Position numbers and translations under genes: made by a program
NCBI GenBank assembly: GCA_959347315.1
Contig: OY365813.1
Span: 16,486,589 to 16,550,588 of the forward strand
Reading direction: 5' to 3'
Length of the DNA: 64,000 bases
DNA from: Bimastos eiseni
Lineage: Eukaryota; Annelida; Clitellata; Crassiclitellata; Lumbricidae
Notes under the pieces: generated by a model
What the model saw: only the letters and a program-made list of their open reading frames with translations
What the model was told of the DNA's origin: nothing
Databases searched by the model: none
Shown here: positions 1 to 13,100 of the stretch, piece by piece
Position numbering within the stretch: the stretch's first letter is position 1
Layout: each line of letters starts with the position of its first letter

Positions 1-225
1 GTCATATATACATATTACTGTTTGCAAAACTTCTCCAGTTTTCTAGTCGATGTATCAATTTAGGCAGCATGTCATAATTATCAGTTCTGTGTGGCACAGA
101 ATAACTGTGGCTCCATGACAGAGTTACTTCGCTGTTGTTAGGCAATCAGTCTAGTCGGCATGGGCGTGTTGTTCTTTCCTAATGAACTGTTCTGATGGTC
201 TGTTCTGGTGGTCTGTTCTCTTTAG

Positions 226-3200
226 GGTTCATACCCTCGAAGAACAGCTGCGTGAGATCGAGCAGAGAGCTAATGATCGTCTGGCTGACGAGCAGAAGAA
301 ACACCGCGAGGTTCTCGTGAGTATATGTTGAGATCGTCTCAGTCTTAGGGTCTTTACATTACACTTAGAACTGTAATGAATCACCAAGGAGTATAGTATA
401 ATCAACCATTCATCATCAGATGGTGACCATTATAAAATTGACCAGATTGTGGATCTGCTTTAGACCATAATCCCCAATCGAATGTTACTGCGATTTGTCA
501 GTTGGATTTCCAGTTAGCTACATCTGTAAGGGCGTAGGCCGCATCTCATGCGCCTCTTTGCGAAGGAGAGCATGCAGACTGCGGTTCACCTCCCGATGTT
601 GGCTTATTGCATGGGACCTTAAATGGCGTGGCATCCATTCAAACGGACGAGCAGTAGCAGTGGTGAAGGATCTCACTCGAACAAACTCTCGTTGATAAAT
701 AAACAGGGTCGAGGCCATATATGGTAGGTATATAAAGCCTATACATTTACATGTTTTTTACAATAAACACAAGGGATCTGCTGCTTTCAGTTACCAAAAT
801 ATAAACAGCATTCTGCCAAATTACTGTAAGCTTCTGCAGTTGTAAATCCTGTCATTAATTTGGAGTGTCCTACAATGGTTTTTAGAATCTTACTGCAGTT
901 TATCACTTGAAATTAATTAGCATGAGACACAACGATAAAATGCTAATTTCATCTTGATGCTGTCATGAACTGAACGGCTGATATTCCTTTTTGTAGGGTT
1001 GTATTGCTATCTGTTGATTTCAGTTGCCAAAATATAAACAGCATTTATAGATCTGTCAAACTACTGTAAGCATTTTGTTGGTTGTGAGTTTCACCATTAA
1101 TTTTAGGTGTACTATGATAGTTTAAGAATGGTGTGGATTGGTTGGAGTTGGATTAGGCTGAATTAGATTAGCAGTGATGGTTGATTGAACATCAATTTAT
1201 GTTGATGTATTGCTGTTTCAGTTCAAGACCGATAAAGACAAGTCAAGAGAAATAGAAATTTTATCACAAAGGTGAGTTTTTTAAAGTAAATGATACACAA
1301 ATTTTCATGCAGTTCTTTTCTAGTCTGTCCTTAGACTGACCAATTGGTTGCTTGTGGTGAGTGAGACTGCATGGAAAATCCTAATATAGATGTATTGAGG
1401 TGGATCATTTATATAGCACCTCTAAAATGCTGACCTCTGACCTCTTTATTTCTACATGTTCATGTTTTAGCCTTCAGCACATCGAAAGAGAATATTCCCT
1501 ACTACGAGAGGAAGTGCCTTTACTTCGCAGTGAAAATGAACGACTACGACGGGTAATCTTACGTCTTATTTGACCTCAATGAACTGATCTCGTTCTATAG
1601 GATCTGAGTCCATCAATTCTAGTTATTTCAAAAAATTTATGTATTCTGATATTTGATATTGCCCTTCTTCCAACATTTTTTGTGCAGAAGTGCACGCGCC
1701 TTGATGGTGCAATTGCAGTTGTACTGCTGAGCAGTTGTACACGAGGGACTTGCTCAGGGTCCCTACACTGTGACATCTTGGACTAGGGTCGAATCCGCTC
1801 ATTTAGCACACGCTGAGCATTACGTGCCAACCGCTCTAACCAGTCGGCCACCGTGCCACACAAAGTCAGGAAGAAGAAGAGCGGTCCCTTAAGCTAGCCT
1901 CAGGCAGCCATGGGCATGATGCGTTATCAGCTTCATTTTCTTAGCCTCAGCTAGTTGCACGACCTCTGCAGGGGCAAAGGGGATATTTCAAGATTTTCAT
2001 TCCATTAACCGTCTTTAGAGAATATGAGTACATCGACTGCACACTGTTTATAAGCATCTGACCTATGATACATAACTGCAGAGAAAATAAAAATTGCCAG
2101 CACTTTATATGAATGGATGACTTAAGGGGACTGATGAAAAATAGTTTTGGAAATGCTTGTCCCTTGAGCCGTTTTCATCTAGCTCAATCAATCATGCAAA
2201 GGAACTTGATACTGCACTTCGTCAGGGTATCTACGTCAAATACATTTTTGCTCATTGACAAGCTTTGGACACTGTGTATGACCTGCTGCTGCTTTGAGTA
2301 ACTGGAAGTGGTAACCCTGCCTGCCCAACTGAACCTGTGGTCTCTTTATCGGTATTTTTTCTATTGTTCCCTTTCAATTCATATTGGTCTCATAGAATGT
2401 GTTGTGATAAAACGTCTATTGATATGATTTATAGAATGACATATGGTTAAGCCATGTCAGTGGCCATCCAGTGAGGGTCCTCTGGGTTGTAGGGTGTTTG
2501 TTTCTATCTACCCAATGTTCCCATCCAGCATGTCTCCGGCTATATGCAGGATGCATGCCTCTGGCGCCCCATCCAACAGCGAATCTCGTACCGTATCGTT
2601 GCTTTGCTCTGGCAATCCTTGCTGGGTCTCGCCCCTGCCTATCTGCATGATCTCTGCTACTCTACTTTGAGCACACTGGGTCGCCGCTCTCTCCGCTCTG
2701 CCGATGAGGCCTATTCGTTGTCCTATTTGCCCGTACAACTACTAAACAGAATCGTGCCTTCTCCGTGGTTGGCCCCTCGCTCTGGAACGTGCTGTTGTCC
2801 TCGGGGTCCACTCAGACTCTTTATACTCTCCTTAAAACTGTTCTTTTTTGCCATGCCGGGGTCAGGAGTGCTCCTGAGTATTAGCCATGAAGAGGCGCTA
2901 TATAAATTTTCGTAGTGAATGATTGAATGAATTTGTGTGTTTGTCTACCATATTAACAGGAGAATGCTCAACTGCAGAGAGAAACGTTACAGATACACGA
3001 GCGACTGTTCGAATTGTCCGACGAGCACAAGGCTCTACAGGAACACGTACACACGGAGCAGATCAAAACCACTCAGGAACACAAGGTTCACACACAGGTA
3101 ATCCCTTGTTTTGACCAAGGCACACTAGTGAGCAAACTTGTCTTTCTGTGATAGTCTTTGTTTAGCATTGAGAAATTTGCAATGCATTAAATTAAACAAT

Positions 3201-5145
3201 GCGGTTTTATTCATCAGAATGTTGGCCGTGATATTTTAAGTGCCTGTTGAATTTTGACAGCAAACCTTACCCTACCTGCATCATTCTGTTTTTTATTTAG
3301 TGCTTGGAATGAGGCTATTTTCGTTATGTTGTTGTAGTGGATGCTGATAAATTGGGGAGTTTAATGATGAAAATTTTAATTAATTGTTGTCTATTAATTC
3401 TTTACTCAATTATTTGCTTTTACCTTAAGATTACAAAAGTTCTGAAAGCTGTTTCAGGAATGGCTCTTTCGGCCGAAGTCCTGTATGGTTGAATATGTAT
3501 GAATATGTTTGATATTACATTTCCAATGCTTATATTACTATTCACCTAAAATTCAATGTTACTTCTTGAACCTAGACCAAACTCAATGCTTGTTTTAATT
3601 AACAGTTAATCGATGAACTGAGCAAAGAGCTGGACGAACTACGGCAGCTGAGAGCTGAGACGTTGAGAGCTTCTCCAGTTGTTAGTTCAGACCTCCCTCG
3701 CAGCCATCGCAAAGAGATGGAATCACATATCATCCGATTAAAGCAGGTACTTGAGCTGATGGAAGCGGTCGAAGATCGTCTGCAACACTTGTAATGTAAT
3801 GTAATTAAGCATTTATGTAGCGCCCCTTCAAGATATCGACTCAGAGGCGCCGTCTGCACTGGCCTAAACTTTTTTTAAATGTCATAGTGGTCGAGTAAAA
3901 TACATCTGCCTGCTCCTCTGTCTTTCTGTCTCACTGTCTATCTGTCTGTCTGCATGTATGTCCTCCTGCCTGTATGTTTTCCTGTGTGTCTGGCTGTTCC
4001 TGTCTGTCTGCCTGCCTGCGTGCCTGCCTGTCTGTCTGTCTGTGTGTCTGTCTGTGTCTGTCTGTCTGTCTTCCTACTACTAGGTAACTATTAACTTCTT
4101 CTTGTTCTTCTTGTTTTCTGCTTTTCAAGTTGGTTCAAATATGTTAATTTACAAATATAATATAATTATAAGATTATAATACTATTAAATGCTAAATAAT
4201 GGATTACATTAATCTTGTATTTATCATTAATTATTGGGAAATACACTTAATCAAAATCGACTAAGATTAATGCCAATTCTTAGATAGTTAAAAGAAATGT
4301 AGTCGTTAACAGCTGTAGTTAATTTGATATGAACTGGCGATGATATTGTCCAGGAGAACATGAATCTTCGTGATCAGGCGGAAGACCTTCACGCTCAGCT
4401 CATCAGTCGTCACGTCCAGGAGGGAAGATCTCTCCTCCAACAGACGGAGATCTCTCTCGCCACGGAATTCGAAAAACTTCCCAAGGACGAGGTAAAACGC
4501 GACTGTCTATATTGCACTTAGAGTTAGTTATCAGACGCATATATAATAGCAGTTTGGTAATTGTCGTGGTAATAGTGATGGCTATGGTAATAGTAATGGT
4601 AATAGCAAAGGCAATAGCAATTTCAAAAGTAATGGTACTAGCAAAGGCAATAGCAATTTCTAAAGTAATGGTAATAGCAATGATAAAAATAACTGTAATT
4701 GCAATAATAAAAGTAATGGAAAAAGTAATGATTATAGCAATGGCTAAGGGTAATGATAATAACAATGGTTATATCAACGGTAATAGCAATGGTAAAAGTA
4801 ACGGTAGTCAGTGGTAATAACAACGGTAAAGGTAATGATAATAACAATGGTTAAGGTAATGATAATAGCAGTGGTTAAAGTTATGGTGATTGCAAAGGTT
4901 ATTGCATTGGTAATAACAATGATAAAAGCAATGGTAAAAGCGTTATTTAGTCATACAAGTAGTGTCTGCTTGTGTGTGCATTTGGACTCGATTAAAGTTG
5001 TTCACCGCTTTTGTTTCAGCTGATGAAGGCTCTGAAGAAGGAACAGGAAGCAAACGGAAAGCTGAGAGAATACGTCGAACACATCACGCTACGCATTCTA
5101 GAAAAGAATCCATCAATCTTAGAAGTCAGCAGCAAAAGGAAATGA
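226..5145 (+). CDS. RAB11FIP4: Rab11 family-interacting protein, class II (FIP3/FIP4 type), 5'-truncated by window edge
   Basis: Seven exons can be joined with consistent phases: 226-316, 1222-1271, 1471-1552, 2960-3097, 3606-3746, 4354-4491 and 5020-5145 (TGA). They give about 254 residues of charged coiled coil. The first visible exon carries VHTLEEQL. The last carries the family hallmark: after a LMKALKKEQ helix comes YVEHITLRILEKNPSILE, the Rab11/Arf-binding FIP-RBD at the extreme C-terminus. Class II FIPs (FIP3, FIP4, fly Nuf) bind GTP-Rab11 and Arf6 and direct recycling endosomes to the centrosome and cleavage furrow. The N-terminal EF-hand/Pro-rich part would lie upstream of the window. 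FIP3 and FIP4 cannot be told apart here, and invertebrates often have one copy. The intron before the last exon holds a hexamer satellite. The family call is firm; the FIP4 symbol is a best guess. Confidence 0.85.
781..1135 (+). repeat. Local direct duplication in RAB11FIP intron
   Basis: A segment of about 110 bases occurs at about 785-900 and again at about 1015-1130. Both copies contain CCAAAATATAAACAGCATT, then a CTGTAAGC block, then a CATTAATTT block. The copies have diverged. They lie in the intron between the first two visible exons and have no coding potential. Confidence 0.65.
1618..1860 (-). mobile_element. tRNA-derived SINE, near full length (family C)
   Basis: Read on the minus strand it starts with a tRNA-like A box (GGCCGACTGGTTAGAGCGG) and a B box (GGATTCGACCC). 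A core follows with GGGACCCTGAGCAAGTCC, then a stretch with CAACTGCAATTGCACC. It ends in GTTGGAAGAAGGGCAATATC and an A/T-rich tail. Pol III A/B boxes plus a conserved core and a LINE-like tail define a SINE. Relatives in this window lie at about 13968-14185, 18115-18305, 42715-42895 and 59920-60045. It lies inside an intron. Confidence 0.75.
2440..2937 (+). mobile_element. 3' end of a non-LTR retrotransposon (CR1/L2/jockey-like), decayed
   Basis: The frame from 2544 reads as the tail of a LINE reverse-transcriptase ORF: QQRISYRIVALLWQSLLGL, then LAPAYLHDL, RRSLRSAD and LKLFFF. The order fits the usual RT C-terminus (repeated aromatic/LAPxYL block, RSLRSS, then LWN and LKT blocks), with the LWNSLP part eroded. 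It is followed by a tail seen many times here, ending GAGGCGCTATATAAATTTTCG and TGAATGAATGAA. It is intronic, truncated at the 5' end and non-functional. Confidence 0.7.
3800..3870 (-). repeat. LINE 3'-tail fragment (GGGGCGCTATATAAAT family)
   Basis: On the minus strand it reads GCGCCTCTGAGTCGATATC, then TTGAAGGGGCGCTACATAAAT. This is the same tail as at 2860-2935 and 17270-17400 and is a solo 3' fragment. Confidence 0.6.
3905..4075 (+). repeat. (TGTC/TGCC)n microsatellite
   Basis: This is an imperfect tetranucleotide array of CTGT/CTGC units in the RAB11FIP intron. The long reading frame on the minus strand is a by-product of the repeat. Confidence 0.85.
4548..4945 (+). repeat. Hexamer-based satellite (AATGGT/AATAGC)n
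   Basis: About 400 bases of 6-base units such as AATAGT, AATGGT, AATAGC and AAAGGC occupy the last RAB11FIP intron. Because the period is a multiple of three, frames stay open on both strands and give Ile/Val/Met/Ala-rich translations. These are not genes. Confidence 0.8.
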
Positions 5146-8100
5146 CACAACGACATCTCTCTCCCTTCGAACAAGCACCATCTGTCTTTCATTTTTCATT
5201 GGACACAACACAATGTACCATAATCAGCAAGCGCCTAGCATCCCTGGATCTCAACAGCGGCCGCACACCTTTTGTTTTTATCAACAGCCTCCTCCGTTCT
5301 CATTTCTCGCCTGAACTCGTTTGTGCTTTTGACTGTCACTTCACAAGAACTCTTCGTTTCATGCTCAGATCGTTTCATCTTTCGCTAATCGGAATTGCCA
5401 CGTGTCTTTCATTTGTTGCTGGCTCCTTTGGATATCACAAACATAGTAGCTAAATGAACATGTGATAAATAAGTGCCATATTCGTCACATATGTGACACG
5501 CGACTTGACATGTTAGTTCGAACTTTTGTTGCACTTTCAGATTTCCAAGCTAGTAGATCATATTCAGACTATTGTCTATTTCTCCTTTATAATTAACAAA
5601 TAATGACGATGGTAGTAGCATTGACTATGATTTGGATTATTTTCTAATTAGGTCACACCATGTCAGTTTCTCATGCTGACATGATGTGTCGAAGGTCACA
5701 GAAGGTTAACTTCCCCATTTTGATTACACCTTGTTATATGCTTGTGATCCCTAATGCCCTAATGAATTACTTGGGGATTTAGAGGAGCATGTCTATCAAC
5801 CAGGAGCAATGGAAGGATGATTGTTGTAATAGAAAATAGAAATATTCTTGTAATAACTGTTTAGACCTGTATCGAGAATAGCGACACGTGATTCTAGCAA
5901 AATACATAACAAATATATGTTAGGTTGTATGGCAGTTGTTCAAAAGAGTTTTTATACTTGTGCTGTTCATTCCGAAATTGTAAAAAGTGAGTATTAATTT
6001 ATTTTGACGGAGTAATTTTGAGTTTGCATTCTGCATCTTCTGTAAGTTATTTTTAGCCTACGCTGTATTACATAATTTACGAAGACCTGTTATGCAAACA
6101 TCTGCATTATAAAAAAATATTCATGTGTTGTTGCTAATATGCTTTTTACCTGTAGGAATTTCTATATATATTTACACAGGTTGTAGACATAGCCGTTTAC
6201 AGAGCTCTGTACGGTCTCGAAGGTCTTATTGAAATCTTCAACTGCAATTACTGTACAATGGTGTTTGGTTGTGTCCATTTTCAGTGCTGCACTTTAGTAT
6301 TTTTTATGAGCCATATATTAGTGTCTATTCAAATGACAATGATCATATTGTCATATGTTAATGACGAGGCTATTTTGGGGGCCCAGCCCCTTAGCTTGCG
6401 GGGCCCTATGCATACGCTTCGTATGCCTAATAAACGGTTTGACTGGTTCTGCTTGAGAATAAGTTTGTGTTTATTTTAGTTTAGGTTCATTGCTCATTCC
6501 AAATGTTGGTTTTGTTCTGTTTGTTATTCTGACATGAATAATTGCAAGGCTACACTGTAATGGTTTAAACTGATATAGTTTGGAAATTAATATGTTGCTG
6601 TTTATTGGTATATCGATGTCCTGATAAACAGTTTTGTGCAGGACACATTTTATCTTTTTCAGAATTTAATTCGTTTTACTATTGAATGCATTCCAGTTTA
6701 TTTGAAGATTTTTACTGTTACTTGTTACTGTCTGTGGTTCATAAAGTCTGTTGTTATAGCTTGGATTTTAAGGATGACATGTAAATCTTGGTCACTTTAC
6801 TTTACAGAGTATATCTGATACCCTACTTAGTCCTGACCCTTGAATAAGAATTAGGGCTGTAGGCGTAATGAAATGTAATTTCTGTTGGTCACCAGATGCA
6901 TTTATGAGCATTATGACTCTTCAAAAGTTTTAAATTTTGTTTGTTCGTGACACTAGAGATTATCAGATGAACACAGCTTTGACCATCTCCCTAACTTTCA
7001 GGTGGCATCTTAAAATGGATGTATGTATATTTCACTCAGTGTTAAAATCCAAATTTGCTGTCTGAAATTACTTTAATTATGGCCATGCACCTAGTGAGGA
7101 AAGGTTATTGAATTGCTTGAGGCAAAGAGTCTTTCAATAAAAGTTTTCATTAAAAATTAGTCATATACCTAAAGTATATATGTCTGTAGAGACGTTTCTG
7201 TAACATTCTATTAGACCCAGTTGTACCTTCTTTTTTGTCGTAGTTTAAAATAACAATTTCTCATTTACAGTCGAATTCTTGCCTTTATAAATTTTGCTGT
7301 ACAACTGCTTAATAAACCCTAACAACTGTCAATATCAACGCTGTTCTGTTCCCTTCTAGGCCCTTGGCTTAGTTTATTATGTATGTGTGTATGGATTTGG
7401 TGTTGCCAGCTATGAATTGTTTGAAGGTAGTTTGCGCATGACAGATGGATGCATTTCCTTGTTATGGTTTCCAGTTCCCATGACCTTTGACACCCTTCAG
7501 TGTCAAGCGATGGTCTGAAACCGTGCGTCACATCCGGCCAGACTTCTGTCACAGATTGTGGGATTGAATTGGCAACAAATTCTAATTAATTTGTAATTTG
7601 TTTTCCTTGGACCAAGTGTTTATTGTTGTGGTTGATTCAATTTTTATGTTGCTTTTTGCAAAGCAATCACCACGGTAAACAGTTACAGCCAATATGAAAT
7701 ATATGTAATGTAACACGAAGACAGCATTAAAGGCTTCTGTCGAGTTGCTTTTTTAATTGACGCTACTGCATTATTAATCTGTAACATAACTTGCAGACAC
7801 CATGAGACTGTATAATTCGATCTCAGGTTTCTGCTCGTACTACATATCCAAAATAGTTTTATAGTTACATCGAACTGTCATTGAAATTGATTGCTAATAA
7901 AAGACTGTTCCTATTGTTTTGGCAGCTCTAATTTTTCTTCAGTATGAATGCCTCAGTTGACGGTATGGCGTCATTTGAGTTAGTTGAAGTGCTAGTTGCA
8001 TGACATATCTTTGATTTGTGAAGTTGCTTCTTTTTATTTTTGTGGTATGAATTATCTTACTGTTTCGTTTTATCTTGCATAGCAAGTTAAAGTGCTATGG

Positions 8101-8554
8101 GGAAATAAATGTCTTGTAATAGCATGTAATCTTACTGCAGTTTGTCAATTTAGAATGAGTAAACACAATTATTATTTTGTTAATATATTATAATATATTA
8201 TTATTGTTAATTTATTGTATTGCAGATCGACAACTCGTTTGCCATGCACTCATAAGGCACAGTGACTAAGGCTGTCAGACACCAATGGTGTAGTCCTCTG
8301 ATTATGCATCTTGGCATGTGGTTTGAATCCTAGTATGTTTGATATGTATCTAAACAACAAGAAACTGAAAATAAAGAATTCACTAAATTGTCCCGATTGC
8401 TGATATAGTAGGCTTATGTATGTGTGTATGAGATATGTGTGATGAGTGAGATATGTACATTCATATGTATATACATATATGGGTATTTTTCACAACGGCA
8501 CTCAAATTGAGAAATAAATAATTAAATAAAAAGATAATCCAAATTTTTTTTTTA
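5146..8554 (+). other. RAB11FIP 3' UTR and intergenic spacer
   Basis: No coding exon is recognised here. AATAAA signals occur at 6429-6434 and 7137-7142, so the 3' UTR could be 1.3 to 2 kb. A small hairpin with an 8-bp stem (CATGTCAG/CTGACATG) lies near 5658-5683, flanked by AGGTCA half-sites. At about 8110-8190 there is a tail resembling the SINE family of 48645-48905 (TACTGCAGTTTGTCAATTTA). At 8255-8345 there is a tRNA-like SINE remnant (GTGGTTTGAATCC). Confidence 0.5.
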
Positions 8555-8905
8555 ATTTACAGGTATATTTTTATGGAACTGCTGAAGCAAACTTAATATC
8601 GAGCAGTGCTAAAATTTTACAGAGTTGGCCTAAAATTTAATTTTAGTTTTTTTATATTTTAATAAAATTACTACTCCATTACTTTCATTTACCTCCGGCA
8701 TTTTATTTAAAAATACACTATCCATAATTTACAGATGAGTTTTGTGGAACTGCTGAAGCACACTTAATATCGAGCAGTGCTAAAATTTTACAAAGTTGGC
8801 CTAAAATTTCATTTTAGATCCTCAATAATTTTAACAAAATACAACTTCGTTACGTTGATTTACATACATTTACAACACCCGTTACTTTATGTAAAAATAC
8901 GCAGT
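8555..8905 (+). repeat. Tandem duplication, two copies of about 172 bp
   Basis: Copy 1 (about 8555-8726) and copy 2 (about 8727-8905) both begin near ATTTACAG. Both contain GGAACTGCTGAAGCA and ATCGAGCAGTGCTAAAATTT, then AGTTGGCCTAAAATTT. They end near a TAAAAATAC block. The first 75 bases are almost identical and the rest is more diverged. It resembles a satellite dimer in the spacer. Confidence 0.75.
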
Positions 8906-10054
8906 TCAAAGTACTGTCACTGTGCATAATTAGTAATTTATTATTAAGTGTGAGTGGCAATAGAATACAGCAACTCCAATTATTCTAATGATAAATTATT
9001 TCATTTGTACTCTGAATTAATCTCATTTATTCAAATTCACGGAGTGGTAAATGAATACCACCTGCGATCGCGGGCCCATCCATTTGTCCTCCCAAAAAAG
9101 GACAACAACACATTTTTATCTAGGATTATGCACAAAACATGCACTAGTCCGTCGACCCAATTGGTTCGATTAATAATCCATAACAGTTAGACCTAATATC
9201 TCACTCATTAGGTGAACTGTTTTCAGTGATATGCCTATAACTCATAAGCTGCTCTATTGTATATGTAAATGGATGCGTTCTGTCAACCATTTTTCTCAAT
9301 AAACGGATATATGTTTCAGACTCAAGAAATGACATTATTAGCATGATTGATTGAACATCGCCTATTATCTCCACGGTAGCAGCTAGATTCTGGCATTCGA
9401 TCGTCAGTCACCAGATTTGTGAAAACAATCAAAACATCGACCTTTCATATTTAGCGTAGGCCTACGTACTTGGTGCCGAAAACTGGTCGCAGAGCGACCC
9501 AAGAATGGGAGCCCACGTCAGCGCTGATTAAATGATTTCAGTGGCTTTCCCAACTAGATATTTACGGTGTCCAGCATAAAGGCGTCGCGGAAATGTTAGT
9601 GGTGGAAGGGTAAGATTTTGTTTAGGCTCATTGGATCTGATCAGCGATCGCCTCGGTGTGCTACTGAGTGTTCGACTTCTAATAGTTTGCTCAGCATTTT
9701 TGTGGCCCACCTACGTGTACGTCTATAGTCTGTTCAGTTACAGAAACGTTAAGGTCCTTCAGATGGAAAGTCCATATCCATGATAGCGATGCCATGGAGA
9801 CTTCGATGGCAAAGACCGACTACACATGGCCGTGGGACTCCGTAATAGGACGTAGGCCTACGGCCTTTATGTCCCGGGGTCCTCGACTAGGCCTACCCAG
9901 AATCTCGTGCTAAGGATATGAATTATTTGATCGCTAGTCAAGCCTCATGAATAAACCTTTGTATTCGTTTTCTATTACAAAATCGTAGCTATAGTTGCTC
10001 TATATAAAACGCTTTTTGGCACGTGATAGTCATAAAATTGATGCGCTTGTTGAC
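8906..10054. other. Spacer upstream of C8orf34
   Basis: I see no convincing gene. From about 9440 the base composition shifts to more CpG, consistent with an approach to a promoter. TAGGCCTA palindromes lie at 9457, 9853 and 9888. A short segment with AG/GT borders (about 9540-9610) could be a 5' UTR exon, but nothing supports coding. Confidence 0.4.
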
Positions 10055-10140
10055 AAATGGCGGCGTGCTTGACGACGTTGGCGAAAGTGAACTGTGCTTT
10101 TGTTTAAAGTGTGACAAATCCTAACTATTCGGTCGTTATA
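10055..10140 (+). promoter_or_regulatory. Likely core promoter / 5' UTR of C8orf34 with YY1-like site
   Basis: AAATGGCGGC at 10055-10064 matches the YY1 core (AANATGGCGGC), which often lies just downstream of the transcription start in TATA-less genes. It is followed by a CpG-containing stretch and then the start ATG at 10141 (context ATAATGG, A at -3 and G at +4). No TATA box is seen. The role is inferred. Confidence 0.4.
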
Positions 10141-13100
10141 ATGGCAGGCCAACAGAAAATACAGGAATATTTACAAAGACATAAAATTGGAGCGTTGTTT
10201 GAGGTATACTTTCAGTGGTATCCGATGTCGCTTTATTGATGTCTTACAGTCAGAACAGTTGAGCCGTTCCTAGCTGATAAAGCCACGATGTGTTTAAGAT
10301 AGGCTCACTAATGAATATGACATTTGTTTAATTTCCATTGACTATGTGACAGTGAAAGACATAGCTTGTTCTATTATGCTCTTGTGATTAGTTTCTGGTG
10401 CGTGCATATAACCACCTAACGCTACATTAATTCACATGCATGATAACTGACCATTAATATGAAGCCAGGGCTTCCCGATTTTTTCTATATCCCGCATTCT
10501 TGGGTAATGTTTGGCAAATGTTTGCACCCCTAAAAATTATAACATTTGAAGACGCACATACAAATTTTTTTTAAATGAAACTTAACTTAAAAACTTGCAA
10601 TGTTATATGAAAAGAAACTTCTACTTTTGCATTCTTACCCATGCTTATCATAGCTATAACAGTTCAACAATTTATAATGTATTATGAATGCATTCTTATA
10701 ATTCATGCTTCCCCTCTTTGCTGAACCACCTGAAATGACATGCTGCAACCTTAAGGTGTAGATACACCCCAGTTTGATAATACTTTTTATAAGCTGTGAG
10801 TCTAATACTATTACAGCAATAGCATCAACCTACTTCAACCAGTGGAGCCTCGCAGCCTGAACGCCGCCATTTAGAGGACATCCAGGTCCTTAAGTATTGT
10901 GGACTGGACTAATTAAGTCTTTATCAAAGATGCCTTTTTATTCAATGTAGATATATATACGTATATATTATATTTATTGTGTTACAGGCAGCTTGAAACA
11001 TTTTTGTAGTGTCAGTGCATTTTTTGTAGGAACTGATGGGCAAAATTGTAGTCGATCAGCCAGATGATCCAATTCGACATCTTATTGGTATGCTACAGTC
11101 AAAAGCAGATCGAAAGGTGATCAAACTTCTTTTTTTCTGTCACTCTTCATTAATCATTTGAATGAGCATTATGAAGTCTTTGAATCAGAAAGGAACCTGT
11201 GGTTAATGCAAAATAGAATTGAAATTTCGGAAACAAGCGCCCACGTAATTCAAATGAGACGTTTGCTATATATCTTGCAGATTCTAAATGAATTTGTTTT
11301 ATCTTTGTTCAATAGTCGGATAAATCGATGCTGTCGAAGAGCGTTGCAGCTACAGGTTATCTGAAAAATGTCTTATCTTTTACCATATTATTGCCGGTAT
11401 TCAATGTCATCGTCATCTGTGTTCATGACGTGTATGACTATGACTATGACTCATAATCAACAGTAGAATAAACCAAGTCATTTCTCAATTGTCTTTTTGT
11501 CATTTTGATCTCAGCTTGAGACTTAAGCATTTCCAGCTGGATAGTCCATTCCATAGGCTTTGTCTCTGTTGAGTGGCCTTCTGGAGTTGATTGTGGCTTG
11601 ATTCTGGTGTGCCACCAATTGATGCCTTGTGCATCAGCCACTGTTGCTATACAGCAATGCATGAAACACTACTAAGCATATTGAAGAGTTACAACACATT
11701 ATGCTGATCTTTAAGTGTTGTCACCGTATGACATTTTTTAGACCCTCAAATCAGCATGAGTCAAATCCTGTACACTTTTGATTTAATTCCAATCCACCAT
11801 AGATACAAAATTGATATTAGATGCAAGACAGGCAAAACAATCTAATGACTTCTATTGTCTTGTATTATGCTGTGCAAAGCATCAATGGTTGGTTGGATCA
11901 CATGATACCGGTGTAGAAAATCATAGCCTGGTGGAAATCCAGTAAAGTAGGAAAACCAGACATCATGTTGAAACAGAATAATTCTCATGTGGTCTATGTT
12001 AGGTCAATAATTAGTTGCGTCAATGCTTTCATGTGTTCACTCTATGTTCTGGTTATTTTTAGTTCCCGTTCGAATACGTTCTGGCAGTCCAGACAGGTCG
12101 AGGTTGGCGACATCTTTTGCTGGGGAGAAAATACTTTCTGGTTAGAGACTCTCATGCAATGTGAATGATCTAAGTATTGAGACAATTGAATTTGATTGAT
12201 TGAATCGAGTGAGCAATATTGAAGTGTTTCTAGGAGCCGACCTTAAGTCTGGTCCTAAACTGCAATGGGTATGAACTGTTAACGACTTCATTGTCTTAGC
12301 CTCGGAATAAAAGGGTGGGCGGCAAGTCCTCTCCTTCGCCATCTCAACTTCCCACTAATCAGTGTGCTCATTGTTTCTGAGTTGGGTAGAGGGGCAGTTG
12401 GAGCTGAAATCTTGAACCAAATTCTGCCCTGTTGGGTTTTGAACATACTACCTCTCAATTGACATTCCACAGCACAAGTCACTAAACTAGTGGTATCAAA
12501 CGTTTTGTGATGGTCGGCCTGCAGCAATATTTTCCGGCATGTTGCGGGCCAGAGTGCCGATGGTGCACGAGGAAACTGTGGCAGGGATCTCAGAGGGACC
12601 CATGCAAACAGTTGAATTTCTCTTTGAAAACGTGATTCTAATATGCATTATCAGTTGCAAGCATCTCAGAACACTCATAAAGCCTTAACAATCACAAATT
12701 AGACCTTATATTCTCAATTGTATTGTCAGGCCAGGAATAATATCAATATCTTTGCCACCCCTGAACTAAACTATCAAGCTTCAAATTACCAAACTACAGA
12801 CATCACCAAAATATTTAACATATTTACAGGCATATTTAAAACGATGAGAAGGTATTGTTGTTGGTTAGTTATTTCCTTAGTGGATCTGATCATGGTTGAG
12901 GTCTTTACTTGTCTCATTCAAAGTCTTCAGCTTCGTTATTGACTTGCATATCAATTTCTTATAGGGTGACCAACATTCTATACGATCCAACAAGTTTGTG
13001 CACAGTTTTTTGATCTTGCCAGCCAGAAAAATATGTTGCGTTCCTATAATTATATCTATGATTTGATCAATTTTGGTATTGTGCAGAGACACTGGACTGC

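Noticed and set aside
1820..1860. Candidate tRNA gene (A and B boxes)
   Set aside because: No acceptor-stem pairing or anticodon loop fits; the boxes are the head of a SINE with core and tail.
3911..4075. CRISPR-like or structured array
   Set aside because: Simple (TGTC)n microsatellite in an animal intron; no spacers.
4403..4847. Ile/Val/Thr-rich frames near the RAB11FIP end
   Set aside because: Translations of a hexamer satellite; the minus-strand frame also overlaps a genuine plus-strand exon.
10474..10790. Possible hAT element (CAGGGCTTCCC, later CACCCCAGTTTG)
   Set aside because: The right terminus and the target duplication do not match well enough.
12485..12560. Possible hAT end (AGTGGTATCAAACG, then GCGGGCC)
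   Set aside because: Resembles a Charlie-type terminus, but no matching partner end or 8-bp duplication was found.
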